A stretch of DNA of 64,000 nt, from NCBI RefSeq assembly GCF_000499205.1, contig NZ_AWUK01000004.1, forward strand, positions 1 through 64,000, read 5' to 3'. Source of the DNA: Paenibacillus sp. MAEPY2. Lineage in GTDB: Bacteria > Bacillota > Bacilli > Paenibacillales > Paenibacillaceae. Below, one piece after another: positions 45,490-53,896 of this stretch. The stretch's first letter is position 1; every line of letters starts with the position of its first letter. Both the position numbers and the translations under genes were made by a program. The notes beneath the pieces were generated by a model. The model did no database searches, was not told the origin of the DNA, and was given only the letters and a program-made list of their open reading frames with translations.

Positions 45490-46422
45490 TTATGCCCCCT
45501 TCCGGCTTTCTAGCTTAATTCTAGGATCGATCAGCACGTAAGCAATATCCGTCAGGAAACGTGCAAGCATCAAGAGAATACCATAGAAGATTGTAATCCC
45601 CATAATCATCGTATAATCACGATTCGTAATACTCTCTACGAATACTTTACCAATTCCACCAATGTTAAAGATTTGTTCAATAACAACGGAACCTGTAATA
45701 ATATTCGCAGTCATCGGACCAACATAAGTAACGACTGGCAGAATACCGTTCCGTAAAACGTGTTTAAACATGATAGCAGGCCATTTCAAGCCTTTCGCTT
45801 TGGCTGTCTTGATGTAATCTGCATGCAACACTTCCAACATGCTTGAACGCGTCAAACGTGCGATAAAGGCAATTGGTGATGCAGACAAAGCTGCAACTGG
45901 AAGCACATAGTCGAGTGGGCCATCGAAGCCCATAACGTTAAACCAGCCAAGTTTGAATGCGAAAACATATTGTACCAGGGACGCGAGCAAGAAACTCGGT
46001 ACAGCAATCCCGATAACAGCGAGGATCATCGTAATATCATCAATCAGCTTGCGATGGTAAACTGCGGCAAGAAGCCCCAACAAGACACCCACAACAATTG
46101 AGATAATAATTGCAAAGATTCCAAGCTTCAGCGATGCTGTAAACGTTTGAGTGATCATACCAGATACATCTTGATTCAGGTATTTCATAGAAACCCCGAA
46201 ATCACCCTGAATGATTCCACCCATATACTTCAGGTATTGTTCATACATCGGTTTGTCCAGACCGTACTTCACTTCCAAAAGCGCCCGAATTTCAGGTGAG
46301 ACTTTTTTCTCGGATGTAAAAGGGTCACCTGGAATAGCCTTCATCAGGAAGAAGGTTGCTGATGCGAGTATGAAAAGCGATAGCAGCACAAATAGTAGTT
46401 TTTTCAGCACGTACTTAACCAA
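45490..46422 (-). CDS. Peptide ABC transporter permease, OppB type
   Basis: This permease of about 310 residues has an N-terminal membrane anchor MVKYVLKKLLFVLL, the PGDPF element near residue 35, and six helices. The C-terminal EAA-like loop KAKGLKWPAIMFKHVLRNG lies near residue 205. I chose the TTG at 46422 because GGAGGT lies nine bases upstream; the frame remains open a further 50 codons but without family similarity. It is separated from the binding-protein gene by a terminator hairpin. Confidence 0.92.
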   Translation of the reverse strand: MVKYVLKKLLFVLLSLFILASATFFLMKAIPGDPFTSEKKVSPEIRALLEVKYGLDKPMYEQYLKYMGGIIQGDFGVSMKYLNQDVSGMITQTFTASLKLGIFAIIISIVVGVLLGLLAAVYHRKLIDDITMILAVIGIAVPSFLLASLVQYVFAFKLGWFNVMGFDGPLDYVLPVAALSASPIAFIARLTRSSMLEVLHADYIKTAKAKGLKWPAIMFKHVLRNGILPVVTYVGPMTANIITGSVVIEQIFNIGGIGKVFVESITNRDYTMIMGITIFYGILLMLARFLTDIAYVLIDPRIKLESRKGA

Positions 46423-46542
46423 CCCTTGCACACCTCCACAAACAATATTTTGTATACAAATCGATTGTAGAATTAGACAAGAATAATGTCCAATCCATTT
46501 ATCGGAAATTTCAAGAATTATAAGGAAAATCGGTGCACATAC

Positions 46543-46585
46543 AAAAAAATCGGGATATATATGGAATTCCACATATATATCCCGA
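46543..46585 (-). terminator. Intercistronic terminator between oppA and oppB
   Basis: A 13-base stem, CGGGATATATATG with its complement, is followed by A and a seven-T run on the minus strand, 27 bases after the oppA stop. It would let most transcripts end after the binding protein. Confidence 0.85.
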
Positions 46586-46611
46586 AGTAATCATATAGAC
46601 TTCAGAACAAC

Positions 46612-48309
46612 TTATTTCTCTTCCAGATATGCACGAGTGAAGTCAATTGCTCCACTGAAATCAAGTTGTACGCCTTTCAGGTAAGGCTTAGTCAAAGATA
46701 CATTTGTGTAGTAATAGATCGGCAATACGCCCATTTCATCTTGAATCAAGATTTTCTCTGCATCAGCAAATGCAGCCATACGTGTAGCTGGATCAGCCGA
46801 TTTTACAGTTTCTTTAACATCTTTGTCATACTGTTCGTTGCTGAATTTGGAATCATTGTTTGTGTTTCCAGTAGTCCACATTTCCAAGAAGTTGTATGGA
46901 TCGTTATAGTCCGCAGACCAGCCTGCACGAGCCACTTGGAAGTTTTGGTTTTGGCGGTTCTCAAGGAATACGCCCCACTCTTGGTTTTCCGTTTTCACGT
47001 CAACACCAAGGTTCTTCTTCCACATATCAGCAACAGCAAGAGCGATTTTCGCGTGACCGTCACTAGTGTTATAGATCAATGTTACTGCTGGCAATGTTGT
47101 GTAACCTTCTTCTTTCATACCTTCAGCAAGCAATTTCTTAGCTTCTTCTACGTTTTCAGTGAAGTAGTCATCTTTGTGCTCATCACGGAATTCGCCGTTT
47201 TCACCGCGGATACCTGGAGGTACAAAGCCGAAAGCTGGAATTTGTCCACCTTGTGTTACTTTGTCAACAATCAATTGACGCTCGATTGACATCGCAAAAG
47301 CCTTACGGATTTTAACGTTGTTAAATGGAGCTTCATTAACGTTGAACTGATAGTAGTACGTACTAGCAATACCAGTAGCTTTAAACTCGTTCGGCAATTC
47401 CGCTTTTACAGAAGGAATTTGGTCGGAAGGAATTTCACCGTTAGGTGCACCTGTATAGTCCAATTGTCCAGACTTGTAAGCTTGCAGTTCGGAAGCACTG
47501 CTGTTTGTCAGGGACATGTTGATTGCAGACAATTTAATATCGGAAGCTGCATGGTAGCCTTCGTTTTTCTTCACGACGATTTTTTGACCTTTAGCGTATT
47601 GATCCATTGTGAATGGTCCGTTAACGATCATGTTTTTGTAGTCTGTAAAAAATTTGTCATTCGTGTCAGCAGACTTGTGTACTGGGTAGTACGTGTAGAA
47701 TGCTGTAAGACCCAAGAAGTAAGGTGTTGGGTTTTCCAACGTTACTTCCAGCGTGTGCTCATCAGTAGCTTTAACCCCTACTTGAGAGAAGTCTGTGATT
47801 TTAGTACCTTTATATTTTTCATCAACACTGCGGTTAAATCCTTCTGCACCTTTAATGTAATACAATTGGTAAGCATATGGAGAAGCTGTTTCCGGTTTCA
47901 ACGCACGTTCCCAAGAACGTACAAAGTCTTCGGAAGTGATTGCATCGCCGTTGCTCCATTTAGCATCCGGGTTCAGGTTGAAAACATATTTCAGACCGTC
48001 CTCGGAAATTGTCCAGTCTTTAGCAACGCCTGGAGCTTCTTTGCCATCAGCGCCGATACGCACAAGACCTTCATACAAGAATTTCAGAACAGTGTTGGTT
48101 TGGCTGTCTTTTGCTTGAGCCGGGTCCAACGTAGGAGGTTCAGCTGACAGGTTAATTTTCAAGACTTGATCTTTAGCAAGACCATTTCCTTCGGTTGCAG
48201 AACCATTATCGGTGTTACCTGTGCCTTCGTTTTTCGAACCGCACGCTGCAAGTACGGTACCGAACGCCAAAATCAGCGTCAAAAGGACTAATAGACTTTT
48301 CCTTTTCAT
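46612..48309 (-). CDS. Peptide-binding lipoprotein of ABC transporter (OppA/DppE family)
   Basis: This 565-residue family 5 solute-binding protein has a lysine-rich signal peptide and lipobox LAAC, with Cys22 as the lipidation site, then a Gly/Ser/Asn linker. The mature part has the family landmarks EPPTLDPAQAKDS, WTISEDGLKYVFNLNPDAKWSNGD (split over residues 105-130) and the RKAFAMSIERQ helix. It binds oligopeptides for import by the downstream permeases. An intercistronic terminator should keep it in excess over them. Confidence 0.93.
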   Translation of the reverse strand: MKRKSLLVLLTLILAFGTVLAACGSKNEGTGNTDNGSATEGNGLAKDQVLKINLSAEPPTLDPAQAKDSQTNTVLKFLYEGLVRIGADGKEAPGVAKDWTISEDGLKYVFNLNPDAKWSNGDAITSEDFVRSWERALKPETASPYAYQLYYIKGAEGFNRSVDEKYKGTKITDFSQVGVKATDEHTLEVTLENPTPYFLGLTAFYTYYPVHKSADTNDKFFTDYKNMIVNGPFTMDQYAKGQKIVVKKNEGYHAASDIKLSAINMSLTNSSASELQAYKSGQLDYTGAPNGEIPSDQIPSVKAELPNEFKATGIASTYYYQFNVNEAPFNNVKIRKAFAMSIERQLIVDKVTQGGQIPAFGFVPPGIRGENGEFRDEHKDDYFTENVEEAKKLLAEGMKEEGYTTLPAVTLIYNTSDGHAKIALAVADMWKKNLGVDVKTENQEWGVFLENRQNQNFQVARAGWSADYNDPYNFLEMWTTGNTNNDSKFSNEQYDKDVKETVKSADPATRMAAFADAEKILIQDEMGVLPIYYYTNVSLTKPYLKGVQLDFSGAIDFTRAYLEEK

Positions 48310-48368
48310 CTAACACTTTCCCCCTAAATTGATGTGGTATATGTTTATAGATTATACAACCACCGGTC

Positions 48369-48410
48369 AAAAAAATCTACATTACTTTTTCAGAAAGTAA
48401 TGTTTTTTTC
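48369..48410 (-). terminator. Terminator after the DUF3397 gene
   Basis: The stem ACATTACTTT/AAAGTAATGT has T-rich flanks on both strands; on the minus strand it ends in AGATTTTTTT. It lies about 60 bases after the DUF3397 stop and just before the oppA promoter region. Confidence 0.75.
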
Positions 48411-48460
48411 AGTTTTCGACAAAATCGACACATTTTTTAACCCTTTTGCGTTATGTATCC

Positions 48461-48835
48461 TCACATCTGTTTCAAGAAGTATCTAAATAGTCCAAATAAA
48501 GTAAACAAAACGTACCCAAAACTCATTATTACGAAAGCCATGCGCCAAACGGCCCGGAACATTCTACCCCCATCGACCTTACCTTTGAGTCGATTTTGTG
48601 CTCCGCCGATGAATCCAAGTGCTATTAGTATGAGTATTAGTGTTAAATAAAATCCAAAATTCGAATCAAATGTTAAGTTGAATAACGCCGACACAGAGAA
48701 AATAAGGAATACGGTTGTCACATCCATGGCCGAGCGCAACGCCACACGCTTATCTTTCTTCCATCCATACATGATCCAATAAACCAGAAAAAACGGAAAG
48801 AACGGCAGTATGCTCAACACTATAAAAAATCCCAT
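48461..48835 (-). CDS. DUF3397 membrane protein
   Basis: This 124-residue protein has four hydrophobic helices and a conserved VWRMAFVIMSFGYVLF C-terminal element. It matches the DUF3397 family of Bacillales, whose role is unknown. The ATG overlaps the panE stop by one base (TAATG), so the two are coupled. In related genomes such genes sit between panE and the bshC/mraZ region, as here. Confidence 0.8.
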   Translation of the reverse strand: MGFFIVLSILPFFPFFLVYWIMYGWKKDKRVALRSAMDVTTVFLIFSVSALFNLTFDSNFGFYLTLILILIALGFIGGAQNRLKGKVDGGRMFRAVWRMAFVIMSFGYVLFTLFGLFRYFLKQM

Positions 48836-49797
48836 TAACTCACTCCTTCCGGTTGCATACCTTCAATCAGATGAAGCAGTACTTCATGCATCGGCGCAGT
48901 CAGGCCACATTGACACGCCAGCCTTACGATTTGACCGTTAATGGCTTGCACCTCCGTTAGTTGTCCATGCAGAACATCCGAAAGCATGGAAGATGTATTC
49001 GAGGCTGTAGAACGACAGACGGAGAGTATTTGTTCCCACATATCTACATCTAGAAGTATTCCGTTTGCTTTGTATACTGCTGACGCCTCATCATATAGCT
49101 GACGCATAAATACAATTCGCTCTTCCTTTTTAATTAACTCACCGTTGGGAATACGCCATATCGCAGTAAGTGGGTTAATGACAGCATTGATTAACAGCTT
49201 CCTATAAATAAGCTTATCGATTTCATTCGACACTGTACAGCCAAATCCTGCCTGTTGCAAAAGTCCCTGTAAACGAATGGACTCATTCTGATCCATTGGA
49301 GTTGGGGCGGAGTAAGGTTTCTCTTCACTTTTACCTATCCAGGTCTCCCCTTTCCCAGCACGAACGACTCCATCCTGCTGACGTTTCGCCCCTTCAGTGG
49401 TTATGACGCTGTATATATTAGAGTGCGGCAAGTTGGATTGTACATAATCCAGATGCCCGACCCCATTTTGAAAACATGCGATGTTTATGGATTGCTTCTC
49501 CAACGAACCAATTTCACGAATAACATCATGTATTGCTGTCTGCTTCACCATTAATAATAGCCAATCTCCAGGTAAGTCTTCCCACACTCGGGTTAACTCC
49601 GTAATCGGCTTGACCTGGATATGGTCAGGTGGAATCTGGATGGTTTTCTCCCTTTCGATGATCTTAAATCCTTCTACACTTAGTTTATTCGCCTGTTCAG
49701 CCGTTCTGGTCCAAAATCGAACCTCATTACCTGCGTCCTGAAGCTTTCCTCCATACAAAAGACCCAGTGACCCTGATCCTACAACGTCAATGATCAT
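48835..49797 (-). CDS. panE: 2-dehydropantoate 2-reductase
   Basis: This 320-residue NADPH enzyme of the ketopantoate reductase family makes pantoate for coenzyme A. The N-terminal Rossmann loop is GSGSLGLLYGGKL, the middle has a KQTAIHDVI-type lysine and CFQNGVGH, and the C-terminal helical domain contains KLLINAVINPLTAIW with the catalytic lysine and asparagine. It is translationally coupled to the DUF3397 gene. Some relatives reduce other 2-oxo acids. Confidence 0.9.
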   Translation of the reverse strand: MIIDVVGSGSLGLLYGGKLQDAGNEVRFWTRTAEQANKLSVEGFKIIEREKTIQIPPDHIQVKPITELTRVWEDLPGDWLLLMVKQTAIHDVIREIGSLEKQSINIACFQNGVGHLDYVQSNLPHSNIYSVITTEGAKRQQDGVVRAGKGETWIGKSEEKPYSAPTPMDQNESIRLQGLLQQAGFGCTVSNEIDKLIYRKLLINAVINPLTAIWRIPNGELIKKEERIVFMRQLYDEASAVYKANGILLDVDMWEQILSVCRSTASNTSSMLSDVLHGQLTEVQAINGQIVRLACQCGLTAPMHEVLLHLIEGMQPEGVS

Positions 49798-49860
49798 GCT
49801 GCATCCCTACTCTCTGCTCCAATAGTTGCTTTTATCTATAATAGAACAAAAACAGTAAAC

Positions 49861-49903
49861 AAAAAACCCGTCATACCCGCCGTTATGTAACGGAGGTGTG
49901 ACA
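49861..49903 (-). terminator. Terminator of rsfA
   Basis: An interrupted stem (CCTGTCA/TGACGGG outer, CCGTTA/TAACGG inner) is followed by a T run on the minus strand, about 40 bases after the rsfA stop. Confidence 0.75.
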
Positions 49904-49941
49904 GGCCTAATCTAATGCTGATCCACAAATACATTTTCCGA

Positions 49942-50592
49942 TTATTCAATTCGTTCCAGATTCCCGTTGGCGTCCATTTTGAATCTCGTTTTGAGTTCCT
50001 CTTCTTCTTCCGTCAGAAATGCGAGTCTGCGAGCACGATCCATAATCTGAATCAATGCTTTATAATCGTCATTTACGACACGATAATCGGTCTGTACTTC
50101 ATTCACTTCCTTGGACAGACGGTCATTCTCGCAACGCAGTTCATGAAGTTCATCCTCTTTTTCACGAAGCTCTTTCTCAAGCATCTTAAGCTGGCGACCG
50201 TTTTCCTGCACTGTTCCCTTCCATTGCCGCAAGAATCGTATAACCGCATCAATGGATAGAGAGTCTTCCGAAATCCCATCCGCTTTGTACAGATTTTCTT
50301 CCGTATCCAGGGTAGACAAAGCTGCTACCTGTGGTCCAAGCAAAACCGGTTGTTTGCGAAGATAACTCCGCTTTTGTCGTTGAGCCTTAGCATTGCTAAT
50401 GGCAGACTCATACTTCTTACGTACACAGCTGTTCCAGCGAAAACCGCAAGCGGCAGAGGTTCTGCCTATTTTTTCGCCAACCTCTTCAAAAGCAGCCAGT
50501 TGTGTGCTTCCTTCCCGAATATGACGCAAAGTAACCTCTGCCAAAATCAAATCGTCCTCTGTACTCCAAGCATCCTGTCTCACTGCAGTCAT
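49942..50592 (-). CDS. rsfA: RsfA-family prespore transcription factor
   Basis: This 216-residue protein has an N-terminal Myb/SANT-like DNA-binding region (about residues 3-60, with AWSTEDDLILAEVTLRHI and CGFRWNSCVRKKYE). A basic linker is followed by a long coiled coil (about 130-200). B. subtilis RsfA tunes SigF-dependent genes in the prespore. The ATG at 50592 has AGGAGGG ten bases upstream. No forespore promoter could be assigned with confidence. Confidence 0.88.
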   Translation of the reverse strand: MTAVRQDAWSTEDDLILAEVTLRHIREGSTQLAAFEEVGEKIGRTSAACGFRWNSCVRKKYESAISNAKAQRQKRSYLRKQPVLLGPQVAALSTLDTEENLYKADGISEDSLSIDAVIRFLRQWKGTVQENGRQLKMLEKELREKEDELHELRCENDRLSKEVNEVQTDYRVVNDDYKALIQIMDRARRLAFLTEEEEELKTRFKMDANGNLERIE

Positions 50593-50906
50593 GCTATAAT
50601 ACCCTCCTAACAACATCCTAAAATAACCGTCCCCATTACCGATTTCCCGGCATGTGAATTAGGTATAAAAGCTGCTTCATTCATTCTTATGCCTCTCATA
50701 GAGTTCATAGAATTGATTTCATACTAAAATGTATTTCCACATTTATGTGTGCTCATACGTTGCATATACAAAACAAACTATACGTTAACTCGTTTTGGTT
50801 AAAAAAGAATTCGCTTTCATATCCAAATTTGTTTACACCATTTTCCTTTCCCGGTATAATGTTGTGTAGACAATCTATGAACGTACATAGGAGAGGAGGA
50901 CTTACC
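50593..50906. other. Divergent intergenic region between rsfA and the DUF2626 gene
   Basis: These 314 bases are AT-rich and hold no supported gene. The right half contains a strong SigA promoter for the plus-strand gene. The left part should contain the rsfA promoter, which I could not identify. Confidence 0.6.
50832..50860 (+). promoter_or_regulatory. SigA promoter of the DUF2626 gene
   Basis: TTTACA (50832-50837) and a perfect TATAAT (50855-50860) are 17 bases apart, with a predicted start about 40 bases before the GTG codon. Confidence 0.8.
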
Positions 50907-51143
50907 GTGGCGCGCATGTTTCGGGTACTCGGGTTCTTCACGCTAGCGATTGGCCTAATGGCTTTTGCGGGAGACTTGGTCGAAATGGCTTTGCTTTTTT
51001 TCCTGCAGACTGCGTTTTTTGTCATTTTGGGATATTTGAAATTCACCGAACGTACGTACATATTGCTCTTCTGGGGTTATATGATCGTGACTTTCACAGG
51101 GTTCAGCTACTGGACCGTATTCGAAATGGGATTGCCGCTTTAA
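50907..51143 (+). CDS. DUF2626 small membrane protein
   Basis: This 78-residue protein has three hydrophobic helices and little else. Its size and sequence fit the DUF2626 family of Bacillales, which has no known function. The GTG at 50907 has AGGAGG about seven bases upstream; a longer upstream reading frame lacks a ribosome site and would include the promoter. It is monocistronic, between a strong promoter and a terminator. Confidence 0.8.
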   Translation: MARMFRVLGFFTLAIGLMAFAGDLVEMALLFFLQTAFFVILGYLKFTERTYILLFWGYMIVTFTGFSYWTVFEMGLPL

Positions 51144-51160
51144 TCCGCCAGCAGCATCAA

Positions 51161-51191
51161 AGCGATCCGGCTATAGTCGGATTGCTTTTTT
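51161..51191 (+). terminator. Terminator of the DUF2626 gene
   Basis: The stem AGCGATCCG/CGGATTGCT (one G-T pair) is followed by a six-T run on the plus strand, 17 bases after the stop. Confidence 0.85.
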
Positions 51192-51323
51192 GTCGTTTTC
51201 AGATTAAATGACCATTCTTTGTGTTATGTAACCACTACGGATATTTCACGTATCTATTTCATATATTGTCTGGAAGAGATAAGCTTGTTCGTATCTATTT
51301 AGATAAGGAAAGGAGAATGATAG

Positions 51324-52403
51324 GTGAAACGTCGATACGGCATTCCTGGCTTTATTGTATGCATTATATTTTTGATCCAGCTACCTTGGACTTATGCCTA
51401 CGGAGAGCCTTCCTCTGAGGATACACGCGAAATTTTGCAACAAAGCCTATCCATCGTCGAAATCGATCATGAAATCGAACGTATTGCAGAAAGACAAAAA
51501 CAGCTGGACGAACAGCGTCAGACGTTATCCATTCAGCTTCAGGAACAGAAAGAACAGATACATACTCAGCAAGACCGTGCAGGTTCAGTTGTAAGATCCT
51601 ACTATACAGGGGAGCGTGATAGTCTCTTGATGACGGTTCTGGGGGCAAGATCCTTTAAAGACCTGTTTGTTCTATACGATTACTATCAGATTATTATTGG
51701 CAGGGATCAGGCTGTTCTGGACAAGTATCAGGATCGATATCGCGCCATGCAGCAAACGTCTGCCCAGATTAACCAAACCTCTTCAGAACTGTCTGAACTC
51801 AAAAACAATCTTCAAAATCAACGCGAACGCGTACTTGCCTTACAAAAAGAAGTGGACGGAAAAGTAGCCGCCAGCGGGGATGCTGCAGCCATGCAAAAAT
51901 TGATGGATGAGTTAACCATCTATTGGGAGAACATCGGCATATACGAGGTCAAGCGATACTTCAAAGCATTGGCAGCAGCCATGCAGAACCTGCCGCAATT
52001 TATCCAGGAACAGAACGGAGGAATCTCCACTACTGGAACGACGTACACAATTCGCATTGGACAAGATGAACTGAATACGTTTCTGCGTACCCAAAATCCC
52101 ATCTTCGAAGACTTCGCCTTCAAGTTTGAAAAAGATCAGATTACTGCCTCGGGACAGCGTGATCAGTTGCAATTAAGTATTGAAGGTCATTATACGGTCG
52201 AGAATGAACCGCAGAATTCAATTCGTTTTCATGTGGATAAACTTGTGTTTAATCAGTTAGAACTCCCCGATACCACACGTCGTATGATGGAACGGGAATT
52301 CGATCTCGGATTTTACCCACAGAAAATCCTGTCGTTTGTCAAAGCCACTGAGGTATCCACAAGTGAAGGCATACTTGAAGTGAAGCTTGCTATTTCATTT
52401 TGA
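51324..52403 (+). CDS. Secreted coiled-coil protein, CwlO/PcsB-type N-terminus
   Basis: This 359-residue protein has a signal peptide (about residues 1-26, cleavage likely near AYG) and no lipobox. A long two-segment coiled coil (about 40-185) has the SYYTGERDSLLMTVLGARSFKDLF hinge, split over residues 92-115, seen in PcsB/CwlO hydrolase regulators. No hydrolase domain follows. The C-terminal about 160 residues form an all-beta-like region that I do not recognise. The start is GTG after AAAGGAG. It overlaps the convergent gene by nine bases. A cell-wall-associated regulatory role is conceivable but unproven. Confidence 0.7.
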   Translation: MKRRYGIPGFIVCIIFLIQLPWTYAYGEPSSEDTREILQQSLSIVEIDHEIERIAERQKQLDEQRQTLSIQLQEQKEQIHTQQDRAGSVVRSYYTGERDSLLMTVLGARSFKDLFVLYDYYQIIIGRDQAVLDKYQDRYRAMQQTSAQINQTSSELSELKNNLQNQRERVLALQKEVDGKVAASGDAAAMQKLMDELTIYWENIGIYEVKRYFKALAAAMQNLPQFIQEQNGGISTTGTTYTIRIGQDELNTFLRTQNPIFEDFAFKFEKDQITASGQRDQLQLSIEGHYTVENEPQNSIRFHVDKLVFNQLELPDTTRRMMEREFDLGFYPQKILSFVKATEVSTSEGILEVKLAISF

Positions 52404-53675
52404 TTCGCTCTGCAAGGCGATAATGCTTTTTACGTATTGATTGGCCGTAATCTCTCCCGCAAGTAGTTGTTGGACCTTCTTTTGAAAGGCAGCAGTCTGT
52501 ATAAGACTTTCAGTCATTAAAGACGGTGAAGATTCAGCTGGAAACCAAGATTTTATATCAGTGGTATCATATTTTGTTATTAGTTTCTGTGACTCAAGAT
52601 CTAGTTCTTGCTGCTTTGCTGGCAAATAGTTAGCCTCCTGGTACCACTCCGATTGCACGGAAGAGGAAGTCATACCTTCAATCCAGCGGCTGGCCTCTTC
52701 CGCCTCAAGTGAGCCAGCTGCGATAACAAGGCTTCTTGAGCCTAAAGGTTCCAACATACTGAGGGCTATCCTCTCCATTGAAGCCTGATCTCCTGCCCTG
52801 CCTTGATTTCCGCTTAACAAACGAGACAGTAACGTTACTACCATAGGAGCATCTGTCTGATTATTAAGGGCAGAGAGCGTCGGATTTATTGATTCACCCG
52901 TAATATGAGGCTGGATCTGATCCAGTAGTTGTGTGACCTGTTGGTACGCCTCCGTTTGGGAAGAAGTTTGCGCTTTCTTGATTTTGTCGGGGGCCATACC
53001 TGGTTCAAACTGATTCAACCATGCACTTACCGCATGAAGGTCATTCAAGTTTATTCTAATTAAATCCGTTCTATCCTGTGCTGCCTGTTGTACAAGTTTA
53101 ATCCACTGCTCCTTATTTTCAGGCAAAGCTGCCAAACCGGCTTCATCTAGGAATGAAGAGCGAGCTGCGATTACATAGGGATCAAAATCAAACGGCATTC
53201 CCCATTGATACCCATTCCACTCGGTCATTTCCCGCAAGCCCACCACCGTTTCTCCCAAAGACTTGGACAGCGTTGTACCGTTTAACGGATACAGATGTCC
53301 TTTTTTGGCATGGTATTGAACTTCTGCGCTGTCCAGAAGAATAATATCTCCGCTCTCTCCTACCGAAAATTTATTATCAAGCACTCGCTTATATGTATCC
53401 GGCTCTAAATTGCGCAGATTAATTTCCACATGCTGAGAATCTGCTACTTCATTAGCCATTCTTTGAAACGACTGAAAGTCTGTCTCAGACATTGACACCA
53501 CAATCTCTAACGGGGCATGATGGTCCTCATTACGAGATGACGTGTTAGGAAAAGCATCTTTTTCCTGATCCCGTTCCTGATTATGCTGTGAACCTCTAAA
53601 ATCAAAGCTGGGAGACAAAATCGTTAACGAAAGCAGCAGTACTGCGAACAAAACAACCTGATGACCACGCTTCAT
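52395..53675 (-). CDS. Extracellular solute-binding protein-like, no lipobox
   Basis: This 426-residue protein has an N-terminal signal/anchor helix (about residues 7-24) without a Cys lipobox. The rest resembles family 1 sugar-type solute-binding proteins: LEIVVSMSETDFQSFQRMANEVA, split over residues 56-78, the GDIILLDSAEVQYHAKKG segment, and YQWGMPFDFDPYVIAARS. No permease or ATPase gene is nearby. The ATG at 53675 follows AAGGAGGAG. It may be a sensor or scaffold rather than a transporter subunit. Confidence 0.7.
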   Translation of the reverse strand: MKRGHQVVLFAVLLLSLTILSPSFDFRGSQHNQERDQEKDAFPNTSSRNEDHHAPLEIVVSMSETDFQSFQRMANEVADSQHVEINLRNLEPDTYKRVLDNKFSVGESGDIILLDSAEVQYHAKKGHLYPLNGTTLSKSLGETVVGLREMTEWNGYQWGMPFDFDPYVIAARSSFLDEAGLAALPENKEQWIKLVQQAAQDRTDLIRINLNDLHAVSAWLNQFEPGMAPDKIKKAQTSSQTEAYQQVTQLLDQIQPHITGESINPTLSALNNQTDAPMVVTLLSRLLSGNQGRAGDQASMERIALSMLEPLGSRSLVIAAGSLEAEEASRWIEGMTSSSVQSEWYQEANYLPAKQQELDLESQKLITKYDTTDIKSWFPAESSPSLMTESLIQTAAFQKKVQQLLAGEITANQYVKSIIALQSESK

Positions 53676-53833
53676 TAACTTCTCCTCCTTGCTCACCTAA
53701 TTTTTTCCTGCAACGTTCATTGTAACAAATAAGTAGTGCTCTTGTCCTATCCTGCCAAAAAACAGTTTTCCGATATTTTGCATACTTCGAGCATATCGAG
53801 TTCTGTGCAATAACTGATTTTTATTTTTTCAGC

Positions 53834-53858
53834 AAAAAACCGGCTCTAAGAGCCGGTT
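53834..53858 (-). terminator. Terminator of the phoH-like gene
   Basis: The stem AACCGGCTCT/AGAGCCGGTT with a T run on the minus strand lies about 40 bases after the stop. Confidence 0.92.
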
Positions 53859-53896
53859 CACTAGAAACATTTTCCGGGAAATAACTCCCCGTAATT

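Noticed and set aside
48351..48370. TTGACC plus TATAAT as an oppA promoter
   Set aside because: The spacer is only eight bases. TTGACC with TATAAA has 15. A promoter is likely here but I could not fix it.
50745..50906. Upstream extension of the DUF2626 reading frame
   Set aside because: It would include the strong promoter and lacks a ribosome-binding site; the GTG at 50907 is preceded by AGGAGG.
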